NCBI GenBank assembly: GCA_965116465.1 | Contig: OZ220687.1 | Location: 744,001 to 808,000, forward strand | Origin: VXNF01 sp965116465 | Lineage (GTDB): Bacteria; Actinomycetota; Acidimicrobiia; Acidimicrobiales; CATQHL01 | Direction of reading: 5' to 3' | DNA: 64,000 nucleotides | Part shown: positions 42,377 through 50,640 of the stretch, in pieces | How the letters are laid out: each line of letters opens with the position of its first letter | Position numbering within the stretch: the stretch's first letter is position 1 | The notes under the pieces: generated by a model | Databases searched by the model: none | The model's input: only the letters and a program-made list of their open reading frames with translations | What the model was told of the DNA's origin: nothing | Position numbers and translations under genes: made by a program

Positions 42377-43108
42377 TCAGGCGCCGCCCGGCAGGTCGAA
42401 CTCCTCGAGGAGCTCCAGGTCGGCGTCGCTGAGTCCCCCGCGGGCGGCGATCAGGTCCGGGCGCTCCCGCTGGGTCCGGGCCAGGGCCTGCGCCCGGCGC
42501 CAGCGCTCGACGCGCCCGTGGTCGCCGGAGCGGAGCACCTCGGGGACCGCCATGCCCCGGAAGTCCGCCGGGCGGGTGTACTGCGGGTAGCCGAGGAGGC
42601 CGCTGCTGAAGGAGTCCTCGATCCCGGAGGCGGCGTTGCCCATGACCCCCGGCAGCAGCCGCACGACCGCCTCCAGGATCACCATGGCCGCCACCTCACC
42701 CCCCGCCAGCACGAAATCCCCCACGGAGATCTCGTCGTCGACGAGCGCGGTGCGCACCCGCTCGTCGACCCCCTCGTAGCGACCGCACAGCAACGAGAAC
42801 CCGTCGCCGGCGGCGAGGGTCTCGACGGTGCGCTGATCCAGCCGGCGCCCCGAGGCCGACAGCAGGATCAGCGGTCTGCGAACCTCGGCCTCCTCGACGG
42901 TCTCGAAGATGGGCTCGGGCGCCAGCAGCATGCCGGGGCCGCCGCCGAAGGGCGCGTCGTCCACCGACCGGTGCGGATCGGTGGCCACCGAGCGGAGATC
43001 CAGCACCCGCAACCGGAAGACCCCGTCCCGGCGCGCCTTGCCCAACAGGCTGTGAGAGGCGAACTGCTCGACCATGTCGGGGAAGATGGAGATCACGTCG
43101 ATCCTCAT
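42377..43108 (-). CDS. trmD: tRNA (guanine-N1)-methyltransferase
   Basis: It methylates G37 next to the anticodon to prevent frameshifting. The 243-residue SPOUT methyltransferase has the N-terminal MRIDVISIFPDMV, DDAPFGGGPGMLLAPEP, LLCGRYEGVDERV and the knot region ISVGDFVLAGGEVAAMV. The C-terminal YPQYTRPADFRG and SGDHGRVERWRR are typical. It starts 17 bases downstream of rimM. Confidence 0.97.
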   Translation of the reverse strand: MRIDVISIFPDMVEQFASHSLLGKARRDGVFRLRVLDLRSVATDPHRSVDDAPFGGGPGMLLAPEPIFETVEEAEVRRPLILLSASGRRLDQRTVETLAAGDGFSLLCGRYEGVDERVRTALVDDEISVGDFVLAGGEVAAMVILEAVVRLLPGVMGNAASGIEDSFSSGLLGYPQYTRPADFRGMAVPEVLRSGDHGRVERWRRAQALARTQRERPDLIAARGGLSDADLELLEEFDLPGGA

Positions 43109-43125
43109 GGCCTCTCCCCCGGCGT

Positions 43126-43629
43126 CTAGGGCAAATCGAAGAGGCCGGCCGGCGCCTCGACGGCGACCCGGGCCGCGCCCCCGCCGGTGTCCTCCACCGC
43201 CACCACGAAGGTCAGAGGCACCAGCGCCCCGCTGTCCAGGACCAGCAGGTCGCTGGCCGGATTGGCCTGCACGGCGGTCACCCTGCCCCGCGCCACCCCG
43301 GCGTCACACACCACTTCGGCACCGACGAGCCGGTGCACCCAGAGTTCGGTCGGGTCGTCCAGCGGCTCGGCGAGCAGCACCGCGCCGCGCAGCCCCTCGG
43401 CGGCGTCGCGGTCCCCATAGCCCTCGAAGGCCACCAGCCAGCGCCTCTCGAGGGGACGCGCCCGCCGGACAACCAGTGAGCCCTCCGCCGTCTGCAGTTC
43501 GGCACCGGCCCTCAGACGCTCGGTGCGGTTCGTCACCAGCGAGACGACGACCTCACCCTTGATGCCGTGGGGCCGGTCGACGCGCCCGATCTCCAGCAGA
43601 TCCTTCGCCGGGCGCACCGGGGGCGCCAC
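43126..43629 (-). CDS. rimM: Ribosome maturation factor RimM
   Basis: It assists maturation of the 30S head near S19. The 167-residue protein has the N-terminal RimM barrel (IGRVDRPHGIKGEVVVSLVTN), the central WLVAFEGYGDRDAAEGLRGA and the C-terminal PRC-barrel domain (VHRLVGAEVV, TAVQANPASDLLVL). It is GTG-started and 5 bases downstream of khpA. Confidence 0.95.
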   Translation of the reverse strand: MAPPVRPAKDLLEIGRVDRPHGIKGEVVVSLVTNRTERLRAGAELQTAEGSLVVRRARPLERRWLVAFEGYGDRDAAEGLRGAVLLAEPLDDPTELWVHRLVGAEVVCDAGVARGRVTAVQANPASDLLVLDSGALVPLTFVVAVEDTGGGAARVAVEAPAGLFDLP

Positions 43630-43634
43630 GGCGT

Positions 43635-43901
43635 TCAGGGCTCGACGAAGTCGACGGTGACGCTGCGGCCGTCGTTGACCGCGGCCGCCCGCACGACGGT
43701 GCGGATGGCGCTCGCCACGCGGCCCCGCCGGCCGATGACCCGGCCGATGTCGGCCCGGTCCACGTGCACGTCGAGGCGGACGTCGTCGCCGTCGGAGGTG
43801 GCGACCACGCGGGCCGCCTCGGGCGCCTCGACCACCGACCGGACGATGTGTTCGAGCACAGCCTGGGCGCGGGGGGCGTCGGAGGCCCCGGCGTCGCTCA
43901 C
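43635..43901 (-). CDS. khpA: KH-domain RNA-binding protein KhpA (UPF0109)
   Basis: An 88-residue single KH domain with the GxxG loop in ADIGRVIGRRGRVASAIRTV. It forms RNA-binding complexes with KhpB in other Gram-positive bacteria. The GTG start overlaps the rpsP stop by 4 bases, so the two are translationally coupled; the longer open frame upstream belongs to rpsP in another frame. Confidence 0.94.
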   Translation of the reverse strand: MSDAGASDAPRAQAVLEHIVRSVVEAPEAARVVATSDGDDVRLDVHVDRADIGRVIGRRGRVASAIRTVVRAAAVNDGRSVTVDFVEP

Positions 43902-44206
43902 GAGTCCGAGCCCTTGGTTGCCGGGTCCAGATCCTCGAGCCGCGAGGCGGTCCCCTTGAATTCGTCCCAGGCGCCGGAGATCTTCAGCAGCTTCTCGACG
44001 CGCTCGCTCGGCTGGGCGCCGTTGCGGAGCCACTTCAGCGCCTTGTCGTTGTCGATGTTGACCACCGACGGCTCCTGGCGCGGGTCGTAGTAGCCGATCG
44101 ATTCGATGAAGCGCCCGTTGCGAGCCGACCGCTTGTCCGCCGCCACCACCCGGTAAGTGGGCTGCTTCTTCTTGCCTCTGCGCATCAAGCGAAGCCGCAC
44201 TGCCAC
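43898..44206 (-). CDS. rpsP: 30S ribosomal protein S16
   Basis: A 102-residue 30S protein. The N-terminus VAVRLRLMRRGKKKQPTYRV and the following VAADKRSARNGRFIESIGYY are unmistakable. The GTG at 44206 has GAGG about 10 bases upstream; the open frame further upstream is not S16-like. It starts the rpsP-khpA-rimM-trmD group, 130 bases after ffh. Confidence 0.97.
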   Translation of the reverse strand: MAVRLRLMRRGKKKQPTYRVVAADKRSARNGRFIESIGYYDPRQEPSVVNIDNDKALKWLRNGAQPSERVEKLLKISGAWDEFKGTASRLEDLDPATKGSDS

Positions 44207-44336
44207 GATTCGTTCGCCTCCAGCTGGACCTGCGGCCGGGCCACGTGGCTCCGGCATGAACGCCTTAGTCTGCCGTGAATTCGGCGCCATTCCATCTCCG
44301 GGTCCCGGCGACCGCGCCGCCCGGGCCCGGGGCCGC

Positions 44337-45833
44337 TCAGCGTTCGGGAAAGGCCAGCGGGCCCGGAGGCTGCGAAGGTGTCCGCGGCGCGGGGCCGCGG
44401 GAGGGGCCTGCGGGCGACTCCAGCCCCTCCAGCTGCTCGAGCAGGTCGGCGGCCGACCGGCGCCCGGTTCCGCCGGCGGGGGTGACCCGCCCCGAGCTCC
44501 GGGGCCTGCGCCCCTTGGACCCTTTCGACTTGCGGCGGCCGGTGGCTCCTCCGGCACTGCGCATCATCTTGCGCGCTGCGCCGAAGTTGCGGAGCAGTTC
44601 GCCCACCTCGGCGGTGGTGGTGCCGCTGCCGGCGGCGATCCGGCGCCGGCGGGACCCGTCGATGATGGCCGGCTGGGCCCGTTCGGCGGGTGTCATCGAG
44701 CAGATGATGGCCTCCATCCTCGCGAGACGCCGCTCGTCGACGCCGGCCTCGGCCGCCTGCGCCGCCTGCGGGCTCGGCAGGTGGGCCAGCAGGTCGCCGA
44801 GCCCGCCGAGCTTGCGCATCTGCCTCATCTGGGCCAGGAAATCGTCCAGAGTGAAGTCGCCCGCCAGGACGCGCTCGGCGGCGTCGGCCGCCTCGGCCTG
44901 GCGGCCCTCGTAGGCCGCCTCGGCCTTCTCCGCCAGCGACAGCATGTCGCCCATCCCCAGGATCCGCCCCGCCAGGCGGTCGGGATGGAAGCGCTCGAGG
45001 TCGCCGACGCGCTCCCCGACCGAGACGAACGCCACCGGGCACCCCACGACCGCGCGCACCGACAGCGCGGCCCCGCCGCGGGCGTCGCCGTCGAGCTTGG
45101 TCAGGATCACGGCGTCGAGTCCGACGGCCTCGTGGAAGCTGCGGCCGACGCGCACGGCCTCCTGGCCCACCATGGCGTCGAGCACCAGGAACGTGTGGTG
45201 GGGTTGGATCGCCTCGCCGATGGCGCGCACCTCGGCCATCAGGGCCTCGTCGACCACCTGGCGCCCGGCGGTGTCGCAGATCACCACGTCCCGGCCGAGC
45301 CGGCGGGCCTCGGCCACTCCCGCCACCGCTACCGCCACGGGATCGGTCGCCTCGCTGAAGACCGGGACGGAGATCTCCGCGGCCAGGACGCGCAGCTGCT
45401 CGACCGCGGCGGGGCGGGTCAGGTCGGCGCCCACGAGCAGCGGGCTGCGCCCCTGGCCGCGGAACCAGCGGGCCAGCTTGGCGGCCGCTGTGGTCTTGCC
45501 CGAGCCCTGCAGTCCGGCCAGCAGCACCACCGTGGGGGGACGGGACGCGTAGCCGATCGACATCGCCTCGCCGCCGAGGGTGCGCACCAGCTCGGCGTGC
45601 ACGATCCGCACCACCTGCTGGGCAGGGTTCAGGGCACGGTTCAGATCGGCGGCGAGCGCCTCGCTGCGCACCCGGTCCCGGAACTCCGCCACCACGTCCG
45701 TGGACACGTCGGCGGCCAGCAGCGCCCGGCGAATCTCGCCCAGCGCCCCCTCGACGTCCTCGGGACGCAGCCGCCCCTTGCGCCGGAGCCGGTCGAAGAC
45801 CGCGTTGAGGTTGCCGCTAAGCGTCTCGAACAT
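44337..45833 (-). CDS. ffh: Signal recognition particle protein Ffh
   Basis: The SRP GTPase that targets nascent membrane proteins. The 498-residue protein has an N domain, a G domain (GLQGSGKTTAAAKLA, DTAGR, TKLDGDARGGAALS) and an M domain with the RNA-binding IIDGSRRRRIAAGSGTT. The finger-loop part of the M domain (LGGLGDLLAHLPSPQAAQ) is poor in methionine compared with most Ffh proteins. The C-terminal 70 residues are basic, then Pro-rich, and are not conserved. The ATG at 45833 overlaps the end of ftsY by 17 bases. Confidence 0.96.
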   Translation of the reverse strand: MFETLSGNLNAVFDRLRRKGRLRPEDVEGALGEIRRALLAADVSTDVVAEFRDRVRSEALAADLNRALNPAQQVVRIVHAELVRTLGGEAMSIGYASRPPTVVLLAGLQGSGKTTAAAKLARWFRGQGRSPLLVGADLTRPAAVEQLRVLAAEISVPVFSEATDPVAVAVAGVAEARRLGRDVVICDTAGRQVVDEALMAEVRAIGEAIQPHHTFLVLDAMVGQEAVRVGRSFHEAVGLDAVILTKLDGDARGGAALSVRAVVGCPVAFVSVGERVGDLERFHPDRLAGRILGMGDMLSLAEKAEAAYEGRQAEAADAAERVLAGDFTLDDFLAQMRQMRKLGGLGDLLAHLPSPQAAQAAEAGVDERRLARMEAIICSMTPAERAQPAIIDGSRRRRIAAGSGTTTAEVGELLRNFGAARKMMRSAGGATGRRKSKGSKGRRPRSSGRVTPAGGTGRRSAADLLEQLEGLESPAGPSRGPAPRTPSQPPGPLAFPER

Positions 45834-46794
45834 CGGCCTCGGTCCCCTCGGTGTCGGTGAGGGCGGCCGCGAAGGCCGCGGCGTCGAACGGGACCAGGTC
45901 GCCGAGCCCTTCGCCGAGGCCCACGAGCTTGACCGCCACACCCAACTCGGCGCGCACCGACAGCACCGAGCCTCCCCGGGCGGAACCGTCCAGCTTGGTC
46001 AGCACCGCGCCCGTCACACCGGCGGCCTCACCGAACATCCTGGCCTGGACGAGACCGTTCTGCCCCGTCGTGGCGTCGAGGACCACGAGCGCCTCGCACA
46101 GCTCGCCCGGCGCCCGCTCGGCAACCCGGCGGATCTTCGCCAGCTCGCCCATCAGGTTGTGGTTGGTGTGCAGCCGCCCGGCCGTGTCGATCATCACCAC
46201 GTCGGCGCCCGCAGCCGCCGCGTGGGAGATGGCGTCGAATGCCACCGCCGCGGGATCGCCGCCGGGTCTGCCGCGCACGAGATGCGCCCCCGCCCGCTCG
46301 GCCCAGGCGGCGAGCTGCTCGGTGGCGGCGGCGCGGAACGTGTCGGCTGCGGCCAGCACCACGCGCCGGCCGGCCTGCACCTCGGCGTGGGCCAGCTTGC
46401 CGATCGTCGTCGTCTTGCCGGAGCCGTTGACCCCCACGAAAAGCCAGACCGCGGGTGAACCCGAACGGTCCAGTCCCCCGCCGGGCGCCTCCATCAGGTC
46501 CGCCACCGCGGCCGCCAGCAGGGAGCGCAACTCCCGGGGATCGGCGATGTGCCGCCGGGCGGCCTCGGTGCGCAGGCTCTCCAGCAGCTGCTCGGTCACC
46601 GCCCAACTCACGTCGGCACCGAGCAGGACCTCCTCCAGCGCCTCCCAGGTGGCGGCGTCGACGGCGGGACCCGCCAGCGCGGCACCGAGCCGCTCTCCCA
46701 TCGCGGAGCGGGCCTTGGCCAGCCGTGCGCGCCAGCGCGGGGGCTGTGGCGGGTCCCCGAGTACGTCTTCGGGCAGGTCGCGCGCCGTCGTCAC
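45817..46794 (-). CDS. ftsY: Signal recognition particle receptor FtsY
   Basis: The membrane-associated SRP receptor GTPase. The 325-residue protein has an N domain and a G domain with VGVNGSGKTTTIGKLA, AADTFRAAATEQL, VVMIDTAGRLH, LDATTGQN and TKLDGSARGGSVLS. It lacks the long acidic or transmembrane A domain seen in other bacteria, so membrane binding must rely on the short basic N-terminus. It overlaps ffh by 17 bases, placing receptor and particle in one operon. GTG start. Confidence 0.95.
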   Translation of the reverse strand: MTTARDLPEDVLGDPPQPPRWRARLAKARSAMGERLGAALAGPAVDAATWEALEEVLLGADVSWAVTEQLLESLRTEAARRHIADPRELRSLLAAAVADLMEAPGGGLDRSGSPAVWLFVGVNGSGKTTTIGKLAHAEVQAGRRVVLAAADTFRAAATEQLAAWAERAGAHLVRGRPGGDPAAVAFDAISHAAAAGADVVMIDTAGRLHTNHNLMGELAKIRRVAERAPGELCEALVVLDATTGQNGLVQARMFGEAAGVTGAVLTKLDGSARGGSVLSVRAELGVAVKLVGLGEGLGDLVPFDAAAFAAALTDTEGTEADVRDA

Positions 46795-46809
46795 CGGGTC
46801 CTGACCCGC

Positions 46810-48411
46810 CTAGGGCTCGATCTCGGGCTCGAGCGACTCGTCGGGGACCTGCTCGATGTCCAGTGAGGTGCTCCGGTCGCCGAGGGGGATGAACAAGCGG
46901 ATGAGCTGGTCGCCGCGGACGACCTCGACGGCCACCTCGGTCCCGGGTGCCCGCAGCCGCACGGCGACGGTCAACTCGTTCATCGAACCCACGGGCTGAC
47001 CGTCGAAGGCGACGATGCGGTCGTTGACCAGCATCCCGGCGGCCTCGGCGGGCCCACCGGGGGTGACCGAGGCCACGATCGCTCCCGGCTCCCCCAGCGG
47101 CGGGGTGTAGCCGGTGATTCCCAGGAATCCGAAACGCACCTCGCGCCCGGCACGCAGCTCCTCGGCGATCCAGATGGCCACCTCGATGGGAGTGGCGAAG
47201 CCCACGCCGATGTTGCCGCCGCCGAGCGTGGACCGGATGAGTATGTTCATGCCGATCACCCGGCCCTCGATGTCGGCGAGGGCACCGCCGCTGTTGCCCT
47301 GATTGATGGGCGCGTCGGTCTGGATCATGCCCAGCGGCGGCACGTTCTCGCCACCCAGGACCTGGTTGAGGGCGCTCACCACGCCGACGGTCACGACATT
47401 CTCCATGCCGAAGGGACTTCCGACGGCCACGGCCGTCTGACCGACCTCCACCGTGGAGAGCGGTCCTATCTCCGCGGCCGTGAGGTCGAGCGACGGGTCG
47501 ATCTGCAGGACCGCCACGTCCAACTCGCGGTTCGCCGCCAGCACCTTGCCGCCGGTGCGAACACCGTTGGCGAGTTGGACGATGACATCGGGCACCGCCC
47601 CTCCCAGGGCATCGGGAACATCCAACGGGGCGGAGGGGTCGATCTCAAGCCCCTCGGGGCGCCCAGGCCCACCCGCCCCCTCGTCGGCGAACAGGTCGGT
47701 GAGGGGTTCGGCGTCCTCGACGACATGGGCGGCGGTGAGAACAAGTCCCCCCGAGTCGTAGATGATCCCCGAGCCCAGGCCCTCCGATGTCTGCAGGAAA
47801 ACGACCGATGGCTCCACCCGGCCGGCGGCGTAGACGACCGGCTCCTGTGGCGGGCCGGCCGGCGGCGCGGACGCGGGTGCCGCCTGCTGCGGCACCGGTG
47901 CCGGAGCGGGCGCCACGGCCTCGGCGCCCTCCGCCGAGGCGGCGGGCGGCGCCGGCGCCACCGACGGCGCCTGCGGAGCGGCCGGTTCGGTGGCGGGAGG
48001 CGACGGGGCCGGGGCGGCTGCGGTGCCCGACTGCGGCGCGGGGCCGATGATCTCCGGTGGCCGGACGGGGATGTAGCGGACCGCTTCGTCCGGCTCGCCC
48101 GCCGACTGCACGACCGCCACCACCCCGAGTGCGAGCGCCGACAGGCTGACGAGCACCGCGAAGGCCTCGGCGCTGAAGCGCCGGCGGCGGCGCCGGCCGC
48201 CCGGCGGGCCCGGGCCCCGGGGCGGCCCCGCCTCAGCCGATCCGAGCGTCCAGGCCAGGTCGTAGTCCCGGGGCCACGAGTCCTCCGGCGCGCCGGACGC
48301 CGCCCTGGGGGGCGACGGCCCGGGCCCGGAGAGGCCTCCGGTGGTGGCCGGCCCGTCCTCGAACGGGTCCCCGCCGGGATCGGGCGGCGAGGCGGGCTGG
48401 TCAGATGCCAT
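46810..48411 (-). CDS. HtrA/DegP-type membrane-anchored serine protease with PDZ domain
   Basis: A 533-residue protein: cytoplasmic Pro/Gly-rich N-terminus (1-78), one membrane helix (about 80-102), a Pro/Ala-rich linker, and a trypsin-like domain with His229 (TAAHVV), Asp298 (RELDVAVLQ) and Ser374 (QGNSGGAL). A PDZ domain follows (about 425-510, GAIVASVTPGGPAEAAGML, DRIVAFDG). The catalytic triad is complete. An insertion between His and Asp (residues 245-275) is acidic. It probably handles misfolded envelope proteins. It precedes ftsY on the same strand by 15 bases, and a two-component pair lies upstream. Confidence 0.93.
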   Translation of the reverse strand: MASDQPASPPDPGGDPFEDGPATTGGLSGPGPSPPRAASGAPEDSWPRDYDLAWTLGSAEAGPPRGPGPPGGRRRRRRFSAEAFAVLVSLSALALGVVAVVQSAGEPDEAVRYIPVRPPEIIGPAPQSGTAAAPAPSPPATEPAAPQAPSVAPAPPAASAEGAEAVAPAPAPVPQQAAPASAPPAGPPQEPVVYAAGRVEPSVVFLQTSEGLGSGIIYDSGGLVLTAAHVVEDAEPLTDLFADEGAGGPGRPEGLEIDPSAPLDVPDALGGAVPDVIVQLANGVRTGGKVLAANRELDVAVLQIDPSLDLTAAEIGPLSTVEVGQTAVAVGSPFGMENVVTVGVVSALNQVLGGENVPPLGMIQTDAPINQGNSGGALADIEGRVIGMNILIRSTLGGGNIGVGFATPIEVAIWIAEELRAGREVRFGFLGITGYTPPLGEPGAIVASVTPGGPAEAAGMLVNDRIVAFDGQPVGSMNELTVAVRLRAPGTEVAVEVVRGDQLIRLFIPLGDRSTSLDIEQVPDESLEPEIEP

Positions 48412-48503
48412 GTGAACTCCGTCTCCGGGGCCACGATCGTGGGCCGGTCGCCATCCACGCTATTGGGGCGGCGCGCCGGAGCCTCAATTCCGCCACGGTC
48501 GAC

Positions 48504-49760
48504 TCAGAGAGAAACCCGAACGTTCTTCGCGACCCGGCCACTGCGTCTGATCCGGGCACCCGGGCTGCTCGCACCGGTCGCCGGCAGCAGGATCGTGAAG
48601 GTGGATCCGAAGCCTTCGGTCGAGGTCAGCCGCGCTTCGCCGCGATGCGACTCGGCGATCTGGCGCACGATCGCCAGACCCAGGCCCCGCCCCTCGGCCG
48701 ATGCCTGCCTGCCGCGCTGGAACCGCTGGAACACGCGCTCCTGCTCGTCGGCCGGAATGCCGGGGCCCTGATCCTCCACCGCCACCCAGATCCAGGCGCC
48801 CTCACCGCCTGCGGTGATGCGCACCTCCGATCCCCCCGGCGCCACGCTCAGCGCGTTGGAGAGCAGGTTCGCCAGCGCCTGGCGGAGGCTGCCGGCGTCG
48901 CCGAGGGCCAGCAGGCCGCCGGGCGCATAGTGCGTCAGCTTCACGTCATGGTTGGCGGCGTAGCCCTCGAACTCGGCGGTGGCCTGGCGCGAGAGCTCCC
49001 CGACGTCCACCAGGGCGAGGTTCTGCGGCCGGGTCTCGTGCCGGGCGAAGGTGACCAGGTCGTCGACCACCCGCGACATGCGCTCGGTGGACCGGCTCAC
49101 CTGCTCGGCCACGACCCGGTAGTCCTCGGTGGTGGCGTCGGGATCGGCCAGCGTCGTGTCGAGGTTGCTGCGGATCACCGCCAGCGGATTGCGCAACTCG
49201 TGGCTGGCGTCCTCCACGAAGCCCCGCTGCGCGTCGAAGGAGCGATCCAGGCGGTCCAGCATGTCGTCGAAGGTGTCGGCGAGACGCCGCAGCTCGTCGG
49301 GCGGGCCATCCAGGGCGATGCGCTGCGACAGGTCCGTGCCGCTGATCCGCCGGGCCACCTCGGTGATGCGGCCCACCGGCTTGAGCACGTGGCCGGCCAG
49401 GAACCAGCCGACCACCATGCTCCCGCCGAAGAGGACCGCCAGGGCGAACAGCGAGTAGTCCGCCAGCTGCTCCATGGCGCGCTCGTTGGCCTGCGTCTCC
49501 ACGGCCCCCAGCAGCTCCCGGAGGTTCTGCTCGTCGCCGGGCGCCGGCTCGCCGCCGAGCCCGGGGCGATCGAGGGTCAGCGACTGCGAGAACGACGACT
49601 CGTCCAGGTTCCGGGCCAGCCCCCAGTAGATGCCGCCCACCGCAATGGCGCCGAGCCCGAAGAGCAGCACGCTGTAGACCAGTGCCAGGCGGAAGCGGAT
49701 GGAGCCCAGCGAGCGGTACAGCCGCCTGCGAAACCGTTCGATGTCGGTGGCGCGGGTCAC
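48504..49760 (-). CDS. Two-component sensor histidine kinase
   Basis: A 418-residue membrane kinase. Two membrane helices (about 22-46 and 103-126) flank a sensor loop of some 55 residues. A HAMP domain (LAGHVLKPVGRITEVARRIS), HisKA with the phosphoacceptor His187 (DASHELRNPL) and HATPase_c with the N box (LANLLSNALS), G1 (DQGPGIP) and G2 (GRGLGLAIV) follow. The C-terminal tail is Arg-rich. It is 36 bases downstream of its response regulator. The HtrA gene next to it may be a target, but this is only positional. Confidence 0.94.
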   Translation of the reverse strand: MTRATDIERFRRRLYRSLGSIRFRLALVYSVLLFGLGAIAVGGIYWGLARNLDESSFSQSLTLDRPGLGGEPAPGDEQNLRELLGAVETQANERAMEQLADYSLFALAVLFGGSMVVGWFLAGHVLKPVGRITEVARRISGTDLSQRIALDGPPDELRRLADTFDDMLDRLDRSFDAQRGFVEDASHELRNPLAVIRSNLDTTLADPDATTEDYRVVAEQVSRSTERMSRVVDDLVTFARHETRPQNLALVDVGELSRQATAEFEGYAANHDVKLTHYAPGGLLALGDAGSLRQALANLLSNALSVAPGGSEVRITAGGEGAWIWVAVEDQGPGIPADEQERVFQRFQRGRQASAEGRGLGLAIVRQIAESHRGEARLTSTEGFGSTFTILLPATGASSPGARIRRSGRVAKNVRVSL

Positions 49761-49796
49761 CGGATCAGCCTCGCGCGGGGCCCGTCGGGCGGCGGA

Positions 49797-50579
49797 TCAA
49801 GGGTACGGAGCCGAATCCGGTGACGCGCCCGAGGAGATGCCGCCCAGCACGTACGTCGGATCCTCGGGTCCCGACGAGGGGTCCGAGGCGTGCGAGCCGC
49901 CCTTGGCAACCAACCGGTAGCCGGTTCCCACCACCGTCTCGATCGGCGCCGGGCTGCCGGGCAGGCCGAGTTTGCGGCGCAGCGTCCCGACCGTGACCCT
50001 GACGGTGTTCGTGAAGGGGTCGGTGTGCTCGTCCCAGACGTGGTCCAGCAAGTCCTCCTGGGAGACGACCTCGCCGGGACGGCTGCAGAAGTACCGCAGC
50101 AGCGTGAACTCCTTGGGGGTCAGGCTGATCTCCTGGCCCTGGCGCCGCACGGCGTGCCGGCTGAGATCCATCTCGATGTCCCCGACGACGAGGCGAGACC
50201 CGACGCGCCCCGCATCGCGGCGCAGCAGCGCCCGGATCCGCGCCGTCAACTCGCCGAACGCGAACGGCTTGACGAGGTAGTCGTCGGCGCCGTCGTCGAG
50301 CCCCCCGATGCGATCCTCGAGACTGTCGCGCGCCGTGAGCATCAGGATGCGCGGGCGGTGACCGCCCCGGGCGGGATCGCGCAGGCGCCGGCACACCTCC
50401 CTGCCGTCGACCGCGGGCATCGTCAGGTCCAGGCAGATGACGTCGTAGTCCACCGCCGCCGCCTTGTCGAGCGCCTCGGCACCGTCGAACGCCTCGTCCA
50501 CGGCGTACCCGTCCCGGCGCAGGCCGCGGGCGATCGCTCGGACCAGGTCCTGTTCGTCGTCGGCGACGAGCACGCGCAT
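49797..50579 (-). CDS. OmpR/PhoB-type response regulator
   Basis: A 260-residue regulator. The receiver domain has acidic residues DDE (7-9), the phosphoacceptor Asp51 (ICLDLTMP), Thr in MLTARD and Lys in YLVKPF. The C-terminal winged helix has SLTPKEFTLLRYFCSRPGEV, VSQEDLLDHVW and VRVTVGTLRRKLG. The ATG at 50579 gives the usual MRVLVADDE start. About 35 residues after the winged helix are Gly/Ser/Pro-rich and unusual. It is paired with the downstream histidine kinase. Confidence 0.95.
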   Translation of the reverse strand: MRVLVADDEQDLVRAIARGLRRDGYAVDEAFDGAEALDKAAAVDYDVICLDLTMPAVDGREVCRRLRDPARGGHRPRILMLTARDSLEDRIGGLDDGADDYLVKPFAFGELTARIRALLRRDAGRVGSRLVVGDIEMDLSRHAVRRQGQEISLTPKEFTLLRYFCSRPGEVVSQEDLLDHVWDEHTDPFTNTVRVTVGTLRRKLGLPGSPAPIETVVGTGYRLVAKGGSHASDPSSGPEDPTYVLGGISSGASPDSAPYP

Positions 50580-50640
50580 CACCACAGACGGTAGCCAATC
50601 CGTGCGCGGCTCGTCACTTCCCGGCCGCCGCCGCGACCCT